Part shown: in pieces, positions 17,395-24,039 of the stretch | How the letters are laid out: the number at the start of each line of letters is the position of its first letter | Numbering within the stretch: the stretch's first letter is position 1 | Source of the DNA: Candidatus Omnitrophota bacterium | GTDB taxonomy: Bacteria > Omnitrophota > Gorgyraeia > Duberdicusellales > 4484-171 | Direction of reading: 5' to 3' | NCBI GenBank assembly: GCA_028692655.1 | Contig: JAQUWY010000017.1 | Span: 1-35,719 of the forward strand | Length of the DNA stretch: 35,719 nt | The notes under the pieces: generated by a model | The model's input: the letters and a program-made list of their open reading frames with translations, nothing else | Database searches by the model: none | What the model was told of the DNA's origin: nothing | Translations under genes and position numbers: made by a program

Positions 17395-17413
17395 CAAGTC
17401 CCGCCCTCCCGAC
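17395..17413 (+). repeat. Partial third copy: tRNA-Pro 3' end
   Basis: 19 bases identical to the start of the repeat unit (the T-loop-to-discriminator part of the tRNA plus one base), after which similarity stops at 17414. A 19-base identity with a tRNA 3' end is the typical form of an integration attachment core, but no integrase is in the window. Confidence 0.85.
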
Positions 17414-17595
17414 CATACTACGCAGTCTTGAAAGAAATTCATAGAGGCATGCTACGTATGGCAGGCCATACTAAGCCATTGCGAAATAACTTCTATAGAA
17501 GCATACTTGCCATTCAAAGCTTGCCAGAGCGTCTTTAGCAGCTTCTTTTGTTTACAGCATGTTAGGTGAAATACTATTTCAAGGATTTGAATAAG
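17414..17595 (+). other. Unassigned spacer with short inverted repeats
   Basis: No recognisable gene. CCATAC occurs at 17413-17418 and 17466-17471, with its complement GTATGG at 17456-17461. The latter forms a hairpin with the second copy around CAGG. A 12-base palindrome CTTCTATAGAAG lies further on. A 40-odd-codon open frame ending at 17538 resembles nothing I know. Confidence 0.4.
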
Positions 17596-18576
17596 ATGAA
17601 TAAACGTTATTTTGAAGTACGCAGAGATTGCCCGACTTGTAAATCAACGGATACTAGAGAAATATATTCTTGCAGTTTTCTCAAACCACCGATTAGAGAA
17701 TTCTTAAAATCATTCTATTTGCCACAAGGGAAGATTGAATTTGAGTATTTAAAAGAAGCTGACTTTGTTCTCGAAGAATGCAATGGTTGCGGAACGATTT
17801 TCCAAAAAGAAATTCCAAACAGCTCTTTAATGAATAAGCTATACGAAGAATGGATTGACCCGAGGAAGGTTTTTGGTTTGGATTCAAGGAAAGATAACCT
17901 GTCTAAATTTTCGTATTACGCGCAAGAAATAATGATGATAATCGCATTTTTTAATAAGATGCCTAGCCAATTGAAACTTTTCGATTTTGGAATGGGTTGG
18001 GGAAAGTGGTGTTATATGGCAAAAGCTTTTGGCTGTAATTCTTATGGAGCTGAATTATCAAAAACCAGAGTTGAATATGCCCAATCTCAGGGCATAAGGG
18101 TAATCACGTGGGATGAGATTCCCGACTATAGTTTTGACTTTATAAATACTGAACAAGTTTTTGAACATATCCCAGAGCCTCTTGAGACCTTACGTTATTT
18201 AAAAAAATCGTTAAAACAAGATGGACTAATAAAAATAAGTGTACCTAATGGGGAAGACATTAAGCGAAGATTGAAAATAGGGAACTGGATGTCGCCCAAA
18301 GGTTCTAAGAATTCTCTTAATCCGGTTAGCCCTCTTGAGCATATAAATTGCTTTAAACAGGATTCAATTACTAAAATGGCAGATATAGCCGGGTTAGAGT
18401 TAGCAAAAATGCCTATGACTTCACAGCTGGTTTATGCTAAGGATTGGAAGGGGATGAAGCAGGTAATCAAAAGTTTAGCAAAGTTTATATATGGAAATAT
18501 ACATGGAAATTTATCCCAGAAAGGTACATATCTGCTTTTTCGGCAAAAGAAAAATAGCACCCTCCTTCCTATTTAA
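17596..18576 (+). CDS. SAM-dependent methyltransferase with N-terminal Cys motifs
   Basis: About 326 residues from ATG 17596. I prefer this to a GTG ten codons upstream because AAGGA lies about 10 bases before the ATG. The N-terminal part has two Cys pairs (CPTCKS and ECNGCGTIF), about 60 residues apart, that probably bind zinc, as in sugar C-methyltransferase-like proteins. A Rossmann-type methyltransferase core follows, with motif I (LFDFGMGWGKWC), an acidic strand-2 end (GAELSKTRVEYA) and FINTEQVFEHIPEPLETLRYL, then a motif-III-like LIKISVPNG. The substrate is likely a small molecule or nucleotide sugar. It stands alone between a tRNA/repeat locus and a ROK kinase and may have arrived with the repeat; that is inference. 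Confidence 0.8.
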   Translation: MNKRYFEVRRDCPTCKSTDTREIYSCSFLKPPIREFLKSFYLPQGKIEFEYLKEADFVLEECNGCGTIFQKEIPNSSLMNKLYEEWIDPRKVFGLDSRKDNLSKFSYYAQEIMMIIAFFNKMPSQLKLFDFGMGWGKWCYMAKAFGCNSYGAELSKTRVEYAQSQGIRVITWDEIPDYSFDFINTEQVFEHIPEPLETLRYLKKSLKQDGLIKISVPNGEDIKRRLKIGNWMSPKGSKNSLNPVSPLEHINCFKQDSITKMADIAGLELAKMPMTSQLVYAKDWKGMKQVIKSLAKFIYGNIHGNLSQKGTYLLFRQKKNSTLLPI

Positions 18577-18590
18577 GATGTATTTTTTGA

Positions 18591-18618
18591 TTGAAAAATA
18601 GCCCCAATAGTATATACT
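18591..18618 (+). promoter_or_regulatory. Possible promoter before ROK kinase
   Basis: TTGAAA (18591-18596) and TATACT (18613-18618) are 16 bases apart in the 121-base gap before the ROK gene. The -10 lies within a palindrome (TAGTATATACTA, 18608-18619). The palindrome is in the loop of a 7-bp CAATAGT/ACTATTG stem (18605-18611 with 18633-18639). It could be a repressor site, or a weak terminator of the upstream gene. Confidence 0.4.
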
Positions 18619-18697
18619 AATCTTGTTATAAGACTATTGTTTTCCAGAAAATCCGGTCATTTCATTCTATCTATTTTTAATTCAGGCAGAGGCACTT

Positions 18698-19609
18698 ATG
18701 AAGTTTTTTTTAGGCATTGACTGGGGAGGTACGTATATAAAAGCCGGCCTTGTTAGCCCTACGGGAAAAATTATTAAAAAGAGAGTTTATACTTCAAAAA
18801 ATTTACGTCAAAAGAATTCTTTTATAAGAAATATAGAGCTTCTTGTTGAAGAATTCGGGAAAGATAAAATAAAAGGTATCGGTATAGGGGCCCCGGGTAT
18901 AATTAATACCAAAGGGGGGCTTATTTATTACCTGCCCAATATTGCCGGTTGGAAGAATTACCCCTTAAAAAGAGTTCTGGAAAAACGCCTTAAGAAACCG
19001 GTTTTTATTGATAATGATGCCAACGTGTTCGGTTTAGCTGAGAGCCGCGTAGGTTCCGGCAAAGGCAAATCTCGAGGTATATTTTTGACTTTAGGTACGG
19101 GATTGGGTGGAGCGGTAATTGTTGGCGGTAAACTTCTGGAAGGAGCTACGAGTGCCGGAGAGCTGGGGCATGTTCCTGTAAGTTTAAAAGGAAAGCACTG
19201 CGGCTGCGGTTCGCGTGGCTGTATAGAAACATATGTCGGCAACAGGTATCTTTTATCACGCTATAACAGAATTTCTAAGCCAAACAAATCGGCAAAAGAA
19301 GTTAAAGATATTTTTGAAATGGCCAAGGCCGGAAATAAACAGGCTATAGCTGTATGGGAAGATTTTTCTTATGTTTTAGGAAGATTTCTTGCCGGGATGA
19401 TAAATGTTTTTAATCCGCAGGTCATTGTATTCGGAGGAGGAGTTTCAGGGGCATTTAGCCTGTTTAAACCGTTAGTAAAAAAGGCTATAGACAAATATGC
19501 CATGTGGCCGCAGTTAAAAGGGCTGACTTTGGTTAAGGCAAAAGTCAGTGAGCCGGGGATAATAGGGGCAGCACTCTTAGCTAAAGAGAGCCTTTTATTG
19601 CATAAATAA
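18698..19609 (+). CDS. ROK family sugar kinase, glucokinase-like
   Basis: ATP-dependent hexose kinase of the ROK (repressor, ORF, kinase) family with 303 residues and no N-terminal DNA-binding domain, so an enzyme rather than a repressor. The phosphate-binding motif is at the N-terminus (GIDWGGTYIKAGLV). The sugar-binding region includes GIGAPGIINTKGG and the catalytic aspartate in FIDNDANVFGLAES. A second ATP site is seen at TLGTGLGGAVIVGGKL. The zinc motif is complete (GHVPV then HCGCGSRGCIETY). Probable glucokinase, but N-acetylmannosamine, fructose or allose kinases share these motifs. It is followed by a transaldolase, so the pair may feed sugar-phosphate metabolism. Confidence 0.9.
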   Translation: MKFFLGIDWGGTYIKAGLVSPTGKIIKKRVYTSKNLRQKNSFIRNIELLVEEFGKDKIKGIGIGAPGIINTKGGLIYYLPNIAGWKNYPLKRVLEKRLKKPVFIDNDANVFGLAESRVGSGKGKSRGIFLTLGTGLGGAVIVGGKLLEGATSAGELGHVPVSLKGKHCGCGSRGCIETYVGNRYLLSRYNRISKPNKSAKEVKDIFEMAKAGNKQAIAVWEDFSYVLGRFLAGMINVFNPQVIVFGGGVSGAFSLFKPLVKKAIDKYAMWPQLKGLTLVKAKVSEPGIIGAALLAKESLLLHK

Positions 19610-19610
19610 G

Positions 19611-19687
19611 AGCAGATAACCACGGATTTCACGCTAATATTCACGAAGGATTACTTTTGTGTGTAATTTGTGTAGATTCGTGTCTGA
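19611..19687 (+). repeat. Dispersed repeat before transaldolase
   Basis: Degenerate repeat sequence of the same family as the trp spacers but mostly in the opposite sense at its 5' end (CACGGATTTCACGCTAATATTCACG), then in the forward sense (GTGTAATTTGTGTAGATTCGTG). It could pair with itself as a long imperfect stem. No gene. Confidence 0.5.
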
Positions 19688-19708
19688 ACAAAGCGAACAG
19701 GAGGAAGG

Positions 19709-20359
19709 ATGAAGCTGTTTATCGATACCGCTAATCTGGAAGAAATAAAAAAGGCCAATTCTTACGGTGTGCTTGACGGTGTGACTACAAACCCTACTCT
19801 CCTGTCCCGGGAAAAATCAGAGCCTATGGCGCAACTTAAAAAAATAGCTGAAATTGTAAAAGGGCCTATAAGCGCTGAGATTATAGGCTTAGAAAGCGGG
19901 AAAATGGTAGAAGAAGCAAGAAAGCTATCGGAAATTTCCTCTAATATCGTGATAAAGATTCCCTGCACTACCGAAGGCTTAAAGGCAACAAGTATGCTTA
20001 GCCGGGCAGGAGTAAAAACCAACTTAACCCTTTGTTTTTCTTCTTCCCAGGCTCTTTTGGTTGCTAAAGCCGGAGCAACTTATATTTCTCCTTTTGTGGG
20101 CAGGCTGGATGATATATCTTTGGAAGGTATGAATTTGGTGAGAGACATACGGTTAATTTATGATAATTACGGTATAGGCACGCAGATAATCACAGCCTCT
20201 ATTCGTCACCCTCTTCATTTTTTGGAGGCTGCCCGTATTGGTTCTGACGTGGCTACTGTTCCTTTTTCGGTGATAGACAAATTGATGAAACACCCCTTAA
20301 CTGATATAGGCATAGAAAGATTTACACAGGATTGGAAGAAATTGCAGGATAACCTTTGA
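19709..20359 (+). CDS. tal: Transaldolase, small TalC/FSA type
   Basis: Schiff-base TIM-barrel aldolase with 216 residues, the length of the short subfamily that includes TalC transaldolases and fructose-6-phosphate aldolases. The N-terminal MKLFIDTANLEEIKKA and GVTTNPTLLSRE are diagnostic. The catalytic lysine is Lys83 (VIKIPCTTEGLKA). The C-terminal blocks are TLCFSSSQALLVAKAGATY, SPFVGRLDD and ASIRHPLHF. Transaldolase versus F6P aldolase cannot be decided by eye. The ribosome binding site AGGAGG precedes ATG 19709. In a genome without oxidative pentose metabolism it would interconvert pentose and hexose phosphates. Confidence 0.93.
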   Translation: MKLFIDTANLEEIKKANSYGVLDGVTTNPTLLSREKSEPMAQLKKIAEIVKGPISAEIIGLESGKMVEEARKLSEISSNIVIKIPCTTEGLKATSMLSRAGVKTNLTLCFSSSQALLVAKAGATYISPFVGRLDDISLEGMNLVRDIRLIYDNYGIGTQIITASIRHPLHFLEAARIGSDVATVPFSVIDKLMKHPLTDIGIERFTQDWKKLQDNL

Positions 20360-20444
20360 GCCTGAAAATTTTTAATGGGGCGTTAGGTTGAAAAACTGGA
20401 GAATACTTATTATTTTACAGTAGGCAGTTGCGGAACAGTCTTTG

Positions 20445-22685
20445 ATGAAAAGAATATCATTTCTTATACTTTTATTTTTCCCTTTTCTAGTTTTTGCACA
20501 GATCACAGATTCTCAAGATACTCTGTCTGAAGACTCTTTGCAAAAACCATCTGCTCAAAGCCAATCAGTTTCTCCTGTAAAAAATGCTAATGAAGATGGG
20601 AAAATCCCGGTAGTTATCGACGGTGATGAGATAAGCTATATGCAGGAACAGGGCATAATCGTCGCCAAAGGTAATGTAAAAATGGCTTATAAAGAGATCG
20701 AAGTCTTCTGCGATGAGGGCGATTTTGATATTAACAGTAACGTTGCTCACGTTAAAGGAGATGTAAAAATAGTCCGGGATGCAACGACTATTTATGGGCA
20801 AAATGTAGTTTATGATTTTGGAAATTCTACCGCAGAAATAGTCAATGTGCGCATTGATGATCCGCCCATATACGGGTATGCCGCAGATGCCCACCAGGTT
20901 ACAGACAACGAATATGTTTTAGAAAAAGGGTATGTTACAACTTGCGACCTTGCCGAGCCTCATTACCGGCTGGTAGCTAAAAAAGTTATTGTCTATCCCG
21001 GAGATAGGGTAGTGGCCAAAAATGTGGTATTAAAAGTAGGTAAAATACCGGTTTTCTATATACCCTATTTTACGCAATCTTTGGACCAGAAATCTTTCCC
21101 GGCGGAAGTCGTTCCGGGAAAAAATGATGACTGGGGTTATTATATACTGACCCGTTGGCGGTACCGGCTTAATGAAGAAAACCAGGGAAAGTTACTGCTT
21201 GATTGGTACCAAAAGAGAGGTTTTGGTTCAGGTGTAAATCATAAAATGGAAAGCACAAAATTCGGAAAAGCTTTAGTTAAATACTACTATCTTAAAGATG
21301 AATTATACGCTTTAGATAAAAGAGAACAGCTTTTTACCCGTTACCCGGATAGAAGGGATATTGACCCGAAATATTTGTCAGATGACCGTTACCGGGCGGA
21401 ACTTTCTTACAGCCTGCAAAAGCCGGAATATAACCTTTCAATAGTAGGTGAATTTCATAAGTTTTCCGATGCCAATTTCATTAAGGATTTTTACGAACAG
21501 GAATATGATATAAACCCCAATCCCTTGAGCTATGTGTTAGGCACCTATTCTATGGGAAATTCATCTTTGGCGCTTCTTGCTCAGAAAAGGGTCAATAGTT
21601 TTTACAGCCAGGTAGAGTATCTTCCTCAACTTGAGTATTATTTTTACAAGCAGCAGCTTGGCACAAGTAAACTTTATCTTGAATCCAGCGAAAAATTTGG
21701 TAACTTGGCAAGTAAAACTGCCGATTCCGATGTTGACGATGATGCTGTAAGGCTGTATGCTCATAATACCTTCACCTATGTCGATAAGATAAAATGGCTT
21801 GATATAAGCCCTTATGTGGGAGCCTATACCAATCATTATTCCAAGAATGTGTTTGGAGATGAGAATATATGGAGGGTGGCTTTTGAAACAGGAGCTACTT
21901 TAAGCACTAAAATGTATAGGATTTTTAATGCGGACTGGTCACTTTTTGGAGAACCCGTAGAAAAAATGCGGCATGTCTTGACTCCGGAAGTTACATATAG
22001 GTACGTTCATGAGCCTACGGTTTCTGACAATGAGCTTTTCCAGTTTGATGATGTTGATAGCTTAACCCGCACCGAAAGCGTAGTATTTGCTTTAAAAAAT
22101 AAACTCCAGGTAAGAAATAAGGAAAAATCCTGGGACTTTGTTTATTTCAGCCCTTCTTTTGTGTATAATATACACCCCGAAGGAGGCAAAAGCCGTTTCA
22201 CGACCATAGCCGCGGATTTAGAAATTTATCCCCGGGAGGGCATATCTTTGAATTCCGATGCCCAATATGATGTTGCTACCAGGAGGTTTTCTTCTTTTAA
22301 CGCCGATCTTACCTTTAGCGGTAAGGCTACTGTTATACAGGAGGGCAAAGAAGCCGAAATAGAAAAGTACTCTTTTTCTTACGGGCACAGATACAGCAGG
22401 CAGTCAAGCACTCAAGGCACACTTGATTTCAGGTATCAGCTTACCCCCAAAGTTAAATTCAAAGGTTACCTGCGTTGTGAGTACAATACAGGAGATTTTC
22501 AAGAACAACAATATGCTATAAGGACAGATTTGCACTGCTGGTGGATGGATATAGGCGTAGATTTAAAAAGGCGCCCCGAAGGCAGTAAGGATACGACTTT
22601 TTGGGTGATGTTTAGATGTAAAGCATTTCCTGAGATATCGGTTGATTTTGATCAGGGCTACGACGGCGCGAAAAAATCTTATTGA
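20445..22685 (+). CDS. lptD: LPS-assembly protein LptD-like outer membrane protein
   Basis: Outer-membrane beta barrel that inserts lipopolysaccharide (or its equivalent) into the outer leaflet. It has 746 residues from ATG 20445, preferred over the TTG three bases earlier. A signal peptide is visible at residues 1-19 (MKRISFLILLFFPFLVFAQ). An OstA/LptA-type jellyroll follows at about 50-190, with the repeated pattern seen in GDEISYMQEQGIIVAKGNVKM. The junction block (KIPVFYIPYFTQSLDQKSFPAEVVPG) is characteristic. Beyond it is a long stretch rich in alternating aromatic and charged strands with Tyr-rich turns, as in barrels. It is shorter than many family members. This is the main evidence that the cell is diderm with an LPS-like outer leaflet. 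No LptE is seen. Confidence 0.88.
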   Translation: MKRISFLILLFFPFLVFAQITDSQDTLSEDSLQKPSAQSQSVSPVKNANEDGKIPVVIDGDEISYMQEQGIIVAKGNVKMAYKEIEVFCDEGDFDINSNVAHVKGDVKIVRDATTIYGQNVVYDFGNSTAEIVNVRIDDPPIYGYAADAHQVTDNEYVLEKGYVTTCDLAEPHYRLVAKKVIVYPGDRVVAKNVVLKVGKIPVFYIPYFTQSLDQKSFPAEVVPGKNDDWGYYILTRWRYRLNEENQGKLLLDWYQKRGFGSGVNHKMESTKFGKALVKYYYLKDELYALDKREQLFTRYPDRRDIDPKYLSDDRYRAELSYSLQKPEYNLSIVGEFHKFSDANFIKDFYEQEYDINPNPLSYVLGTYSMGNSSLALLAQKRVNSFYSQVEYLPQLEYYFYKQQLGTSKLYLESSEKFGNLASKTADSDVDDDAVRLYAHNTFTYVDKIKWLDISPYVGAYTNHYSKNVFGDENIWRVAFETGATLSTKMYRIFNADWSLFGEPVEKMRHVLTPEVTYRYVHEPTVSDNELFQFDDVDSLTRTESVVFALKNKLQVRNKEKSWDFVYFSPSFVYNIHPEGGKSRFTTIAADLEIYPREGISLNSDAQYDVATRRFSSFNADLTFSGKATVIQEGKEAEIEKYSFSYGHRYSRQSSTQGTLDFRYQLTPKVKFKGYLRCEYNTGDFQEQQYAIRTDLHCWWMDIGVDLKRRPEGSKDTTFWVMFRCKAFPEISVDFDQGYDGAKKSY

Positions 22686-22720
22686 TGCTATCGATAGAGA
22701 CAGCTTGAGGGCTGTAGAAA

Positions 22721-24037
22721 ATGAAAACAGCAAGAAAATATAAAATATGCGTTGTTGGTGCCGGCCATGTGGGTTTGGTGGCCGCGGCTTGTTTCTCTAA
22801 ATTAGGGCACAAAGTCGTGTGTGTGGATAATGACAGAAATAAAATCCAGATGTTAAAGGAAATGTCTATGCCTTTTCATGAACCGGGTTTGGAAGCATTG
22901 GTAAAGCGAGGCCTCAAAAGGGAAAACTTGAATTTTTTATTTTCTTTAACCGAAGGAATAAGAAGTTCAGAGGTAATTTTTATAGCCGTGGGAACCCCGC
23001 CTAAAAAAGACGGTTCAGCTGATTTAAGTTCGGTGGAAAATGTTGCATATACAGCGGCTAAAAATCTTAATTCCTATAAATTGGTAGTTGGTAAATCTAC
23101 CGTTCCGGTTCAAACCGGCAAAAGAATACAAGAAATAATCGAAAATAACAAAGATAATGGATTAAAATTTGATGTAGCTTCTAACCCGGAATTTTTACGG
23201 GAAGGAAAGGCTATCTATGATTTCTTTTACCCTGATAGGATTGTTCTGGGAGTAGAATCGAAAAAAGCCGAAAATATACTTAAGGGTATCTATTCTTTGG
23301 TAAAAGCACCATTCGTTGTAACGGATATTAATACTGCTGAGCTTATAAAACACGCTTCAAACTCTTTTTTAGCCACAAAAATATCCTTTATCAATGCCGT
23401 TTCCCGTGTCTGTGATTTAGCCGGTGCTGACATAGAGAAAGTTTCAAAAGCCATGGGCATGGATCGGCGTATCGGAAGTGCGTTCCTGCAGGCCGGTATC
23501 GGCTATGGAGGGTTTTGTTTCCCCAAAGACATAGAGGCTTTTGCTTACATATCTAAAAAATTAGGATATGAATTCGGGCTCTTACGGGAAGTCAGGAATA
23601 TCAATCAAGGCCAGGTTGTTTATTTTTTAAGAAAGATAAAGGGAAAACTTGGCAGTTTAAAAAATAAAAGAGCAGCTGTTCTGGGGCTTTCTTTTAAGCC
23701 TGGGACCGATGATATGAGATTTGCTCCGGCGGTAAAAATTGTAGAGGCTTTATCACAAGAAGGCGTAAATCTGTCTTTATATGACCCTAAGTCCATGGGT
23801 AAGTCAAAGAAGGTACTTAAAGGCATTAAAAGAGTTAAGTTCTTTAAATCTCCCTATGCGGCGGTTGCCGGAGCTGATTGTGTTTGCTTTCTCACCGAAT
23901 GGGATGAGTTCAGGAAACTTGACTTAAGGAAAATTAAAAAAATAATGAAACACCCGTTTATTGCTGACGGCAGAAATATGCTTGATAAAAAAAAGGTGCT
24001 CGCGGCAGGATTTGAATATTTCGGCATAGGCAGATAA
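22721..24037 (+). CDS. ugd: UDP-glucose 6-dehydrogenase
   Basis: NAD-dependent four-electron oxidation of UDP-glucose to UDP-glucuronate. It has 438 residues, the usual size. A Rossmann NAD site is at the N-terminus (CVVGAGHVGLVAAACFSKLGH), followed by FIAVGTPPKKDGSADLS. The proton-relay and lysine segment is ELIKHASNSFLATKISFIN, and the catalytic cysteine is Cys266 in GYGGFCFPKD. The C-terminal Rossmann domain has AVLGLSFKPGTDDMRFAP. The stop is only two bases from the next gene, an intein-containing paralogue. UDP-glucuronate made here is the substrate of the UDP-xylose synthase encoded at 29996. Confidence 0.96.
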   Translation: MKTARKYKICVVGAGHVGLVAAACFSKLGHKVVCVDNDRNKIQMLKEMSMPFHEPGLEALVKRGLKRENLNFLFSLTEGIRSSEVIFIAVGTPPKKDGSADLSSVENVAYTAAKNLNSYKLVVGKSTVPVQTGKRIQEIIENNKDNGLKFDVASNPEFLREGKAIYDFFYPDRIVLGVESKKAENILKGIYSLVKAPFVVTDINTAELIKHASNSFLATKISFINAVSRVCDLAGADIEKVSKAMGMDRRIGSAFLQAGIGYGGFCFPKDIEAFAYISKKLGYEFGLLREVRNINQGQVVYFLRKIKGKLGSLKNKRAAVLGLSFKPGTDDMRFAPAVKIVEALSQEGVNLSLYDPKSMGKSKKVLKGIKRVKFFKSPYAAVAGADCVCFLTEWDEFRKLDLRKIKKIMKHPFIADGRNMLDKKKVLAAGFEYFGIGR

Positions 24038-24039
24038 AT

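Noticed and set aside
17402-17538. Short plus-strand frame after the tRNA repeats containing G-H-T-K, vaguely like a GIY-YIG fragment
   Set aside because: Too short, no start with a ribosome binding site, and the similarity is limited to a few residues; probably chance.
17566-17595. GTG start ten codons upstream of the methyltransferase ATG
   Set aside because: No ribosome binding site at useful distance, while AAGGA is correctly placed for ATG 17596.
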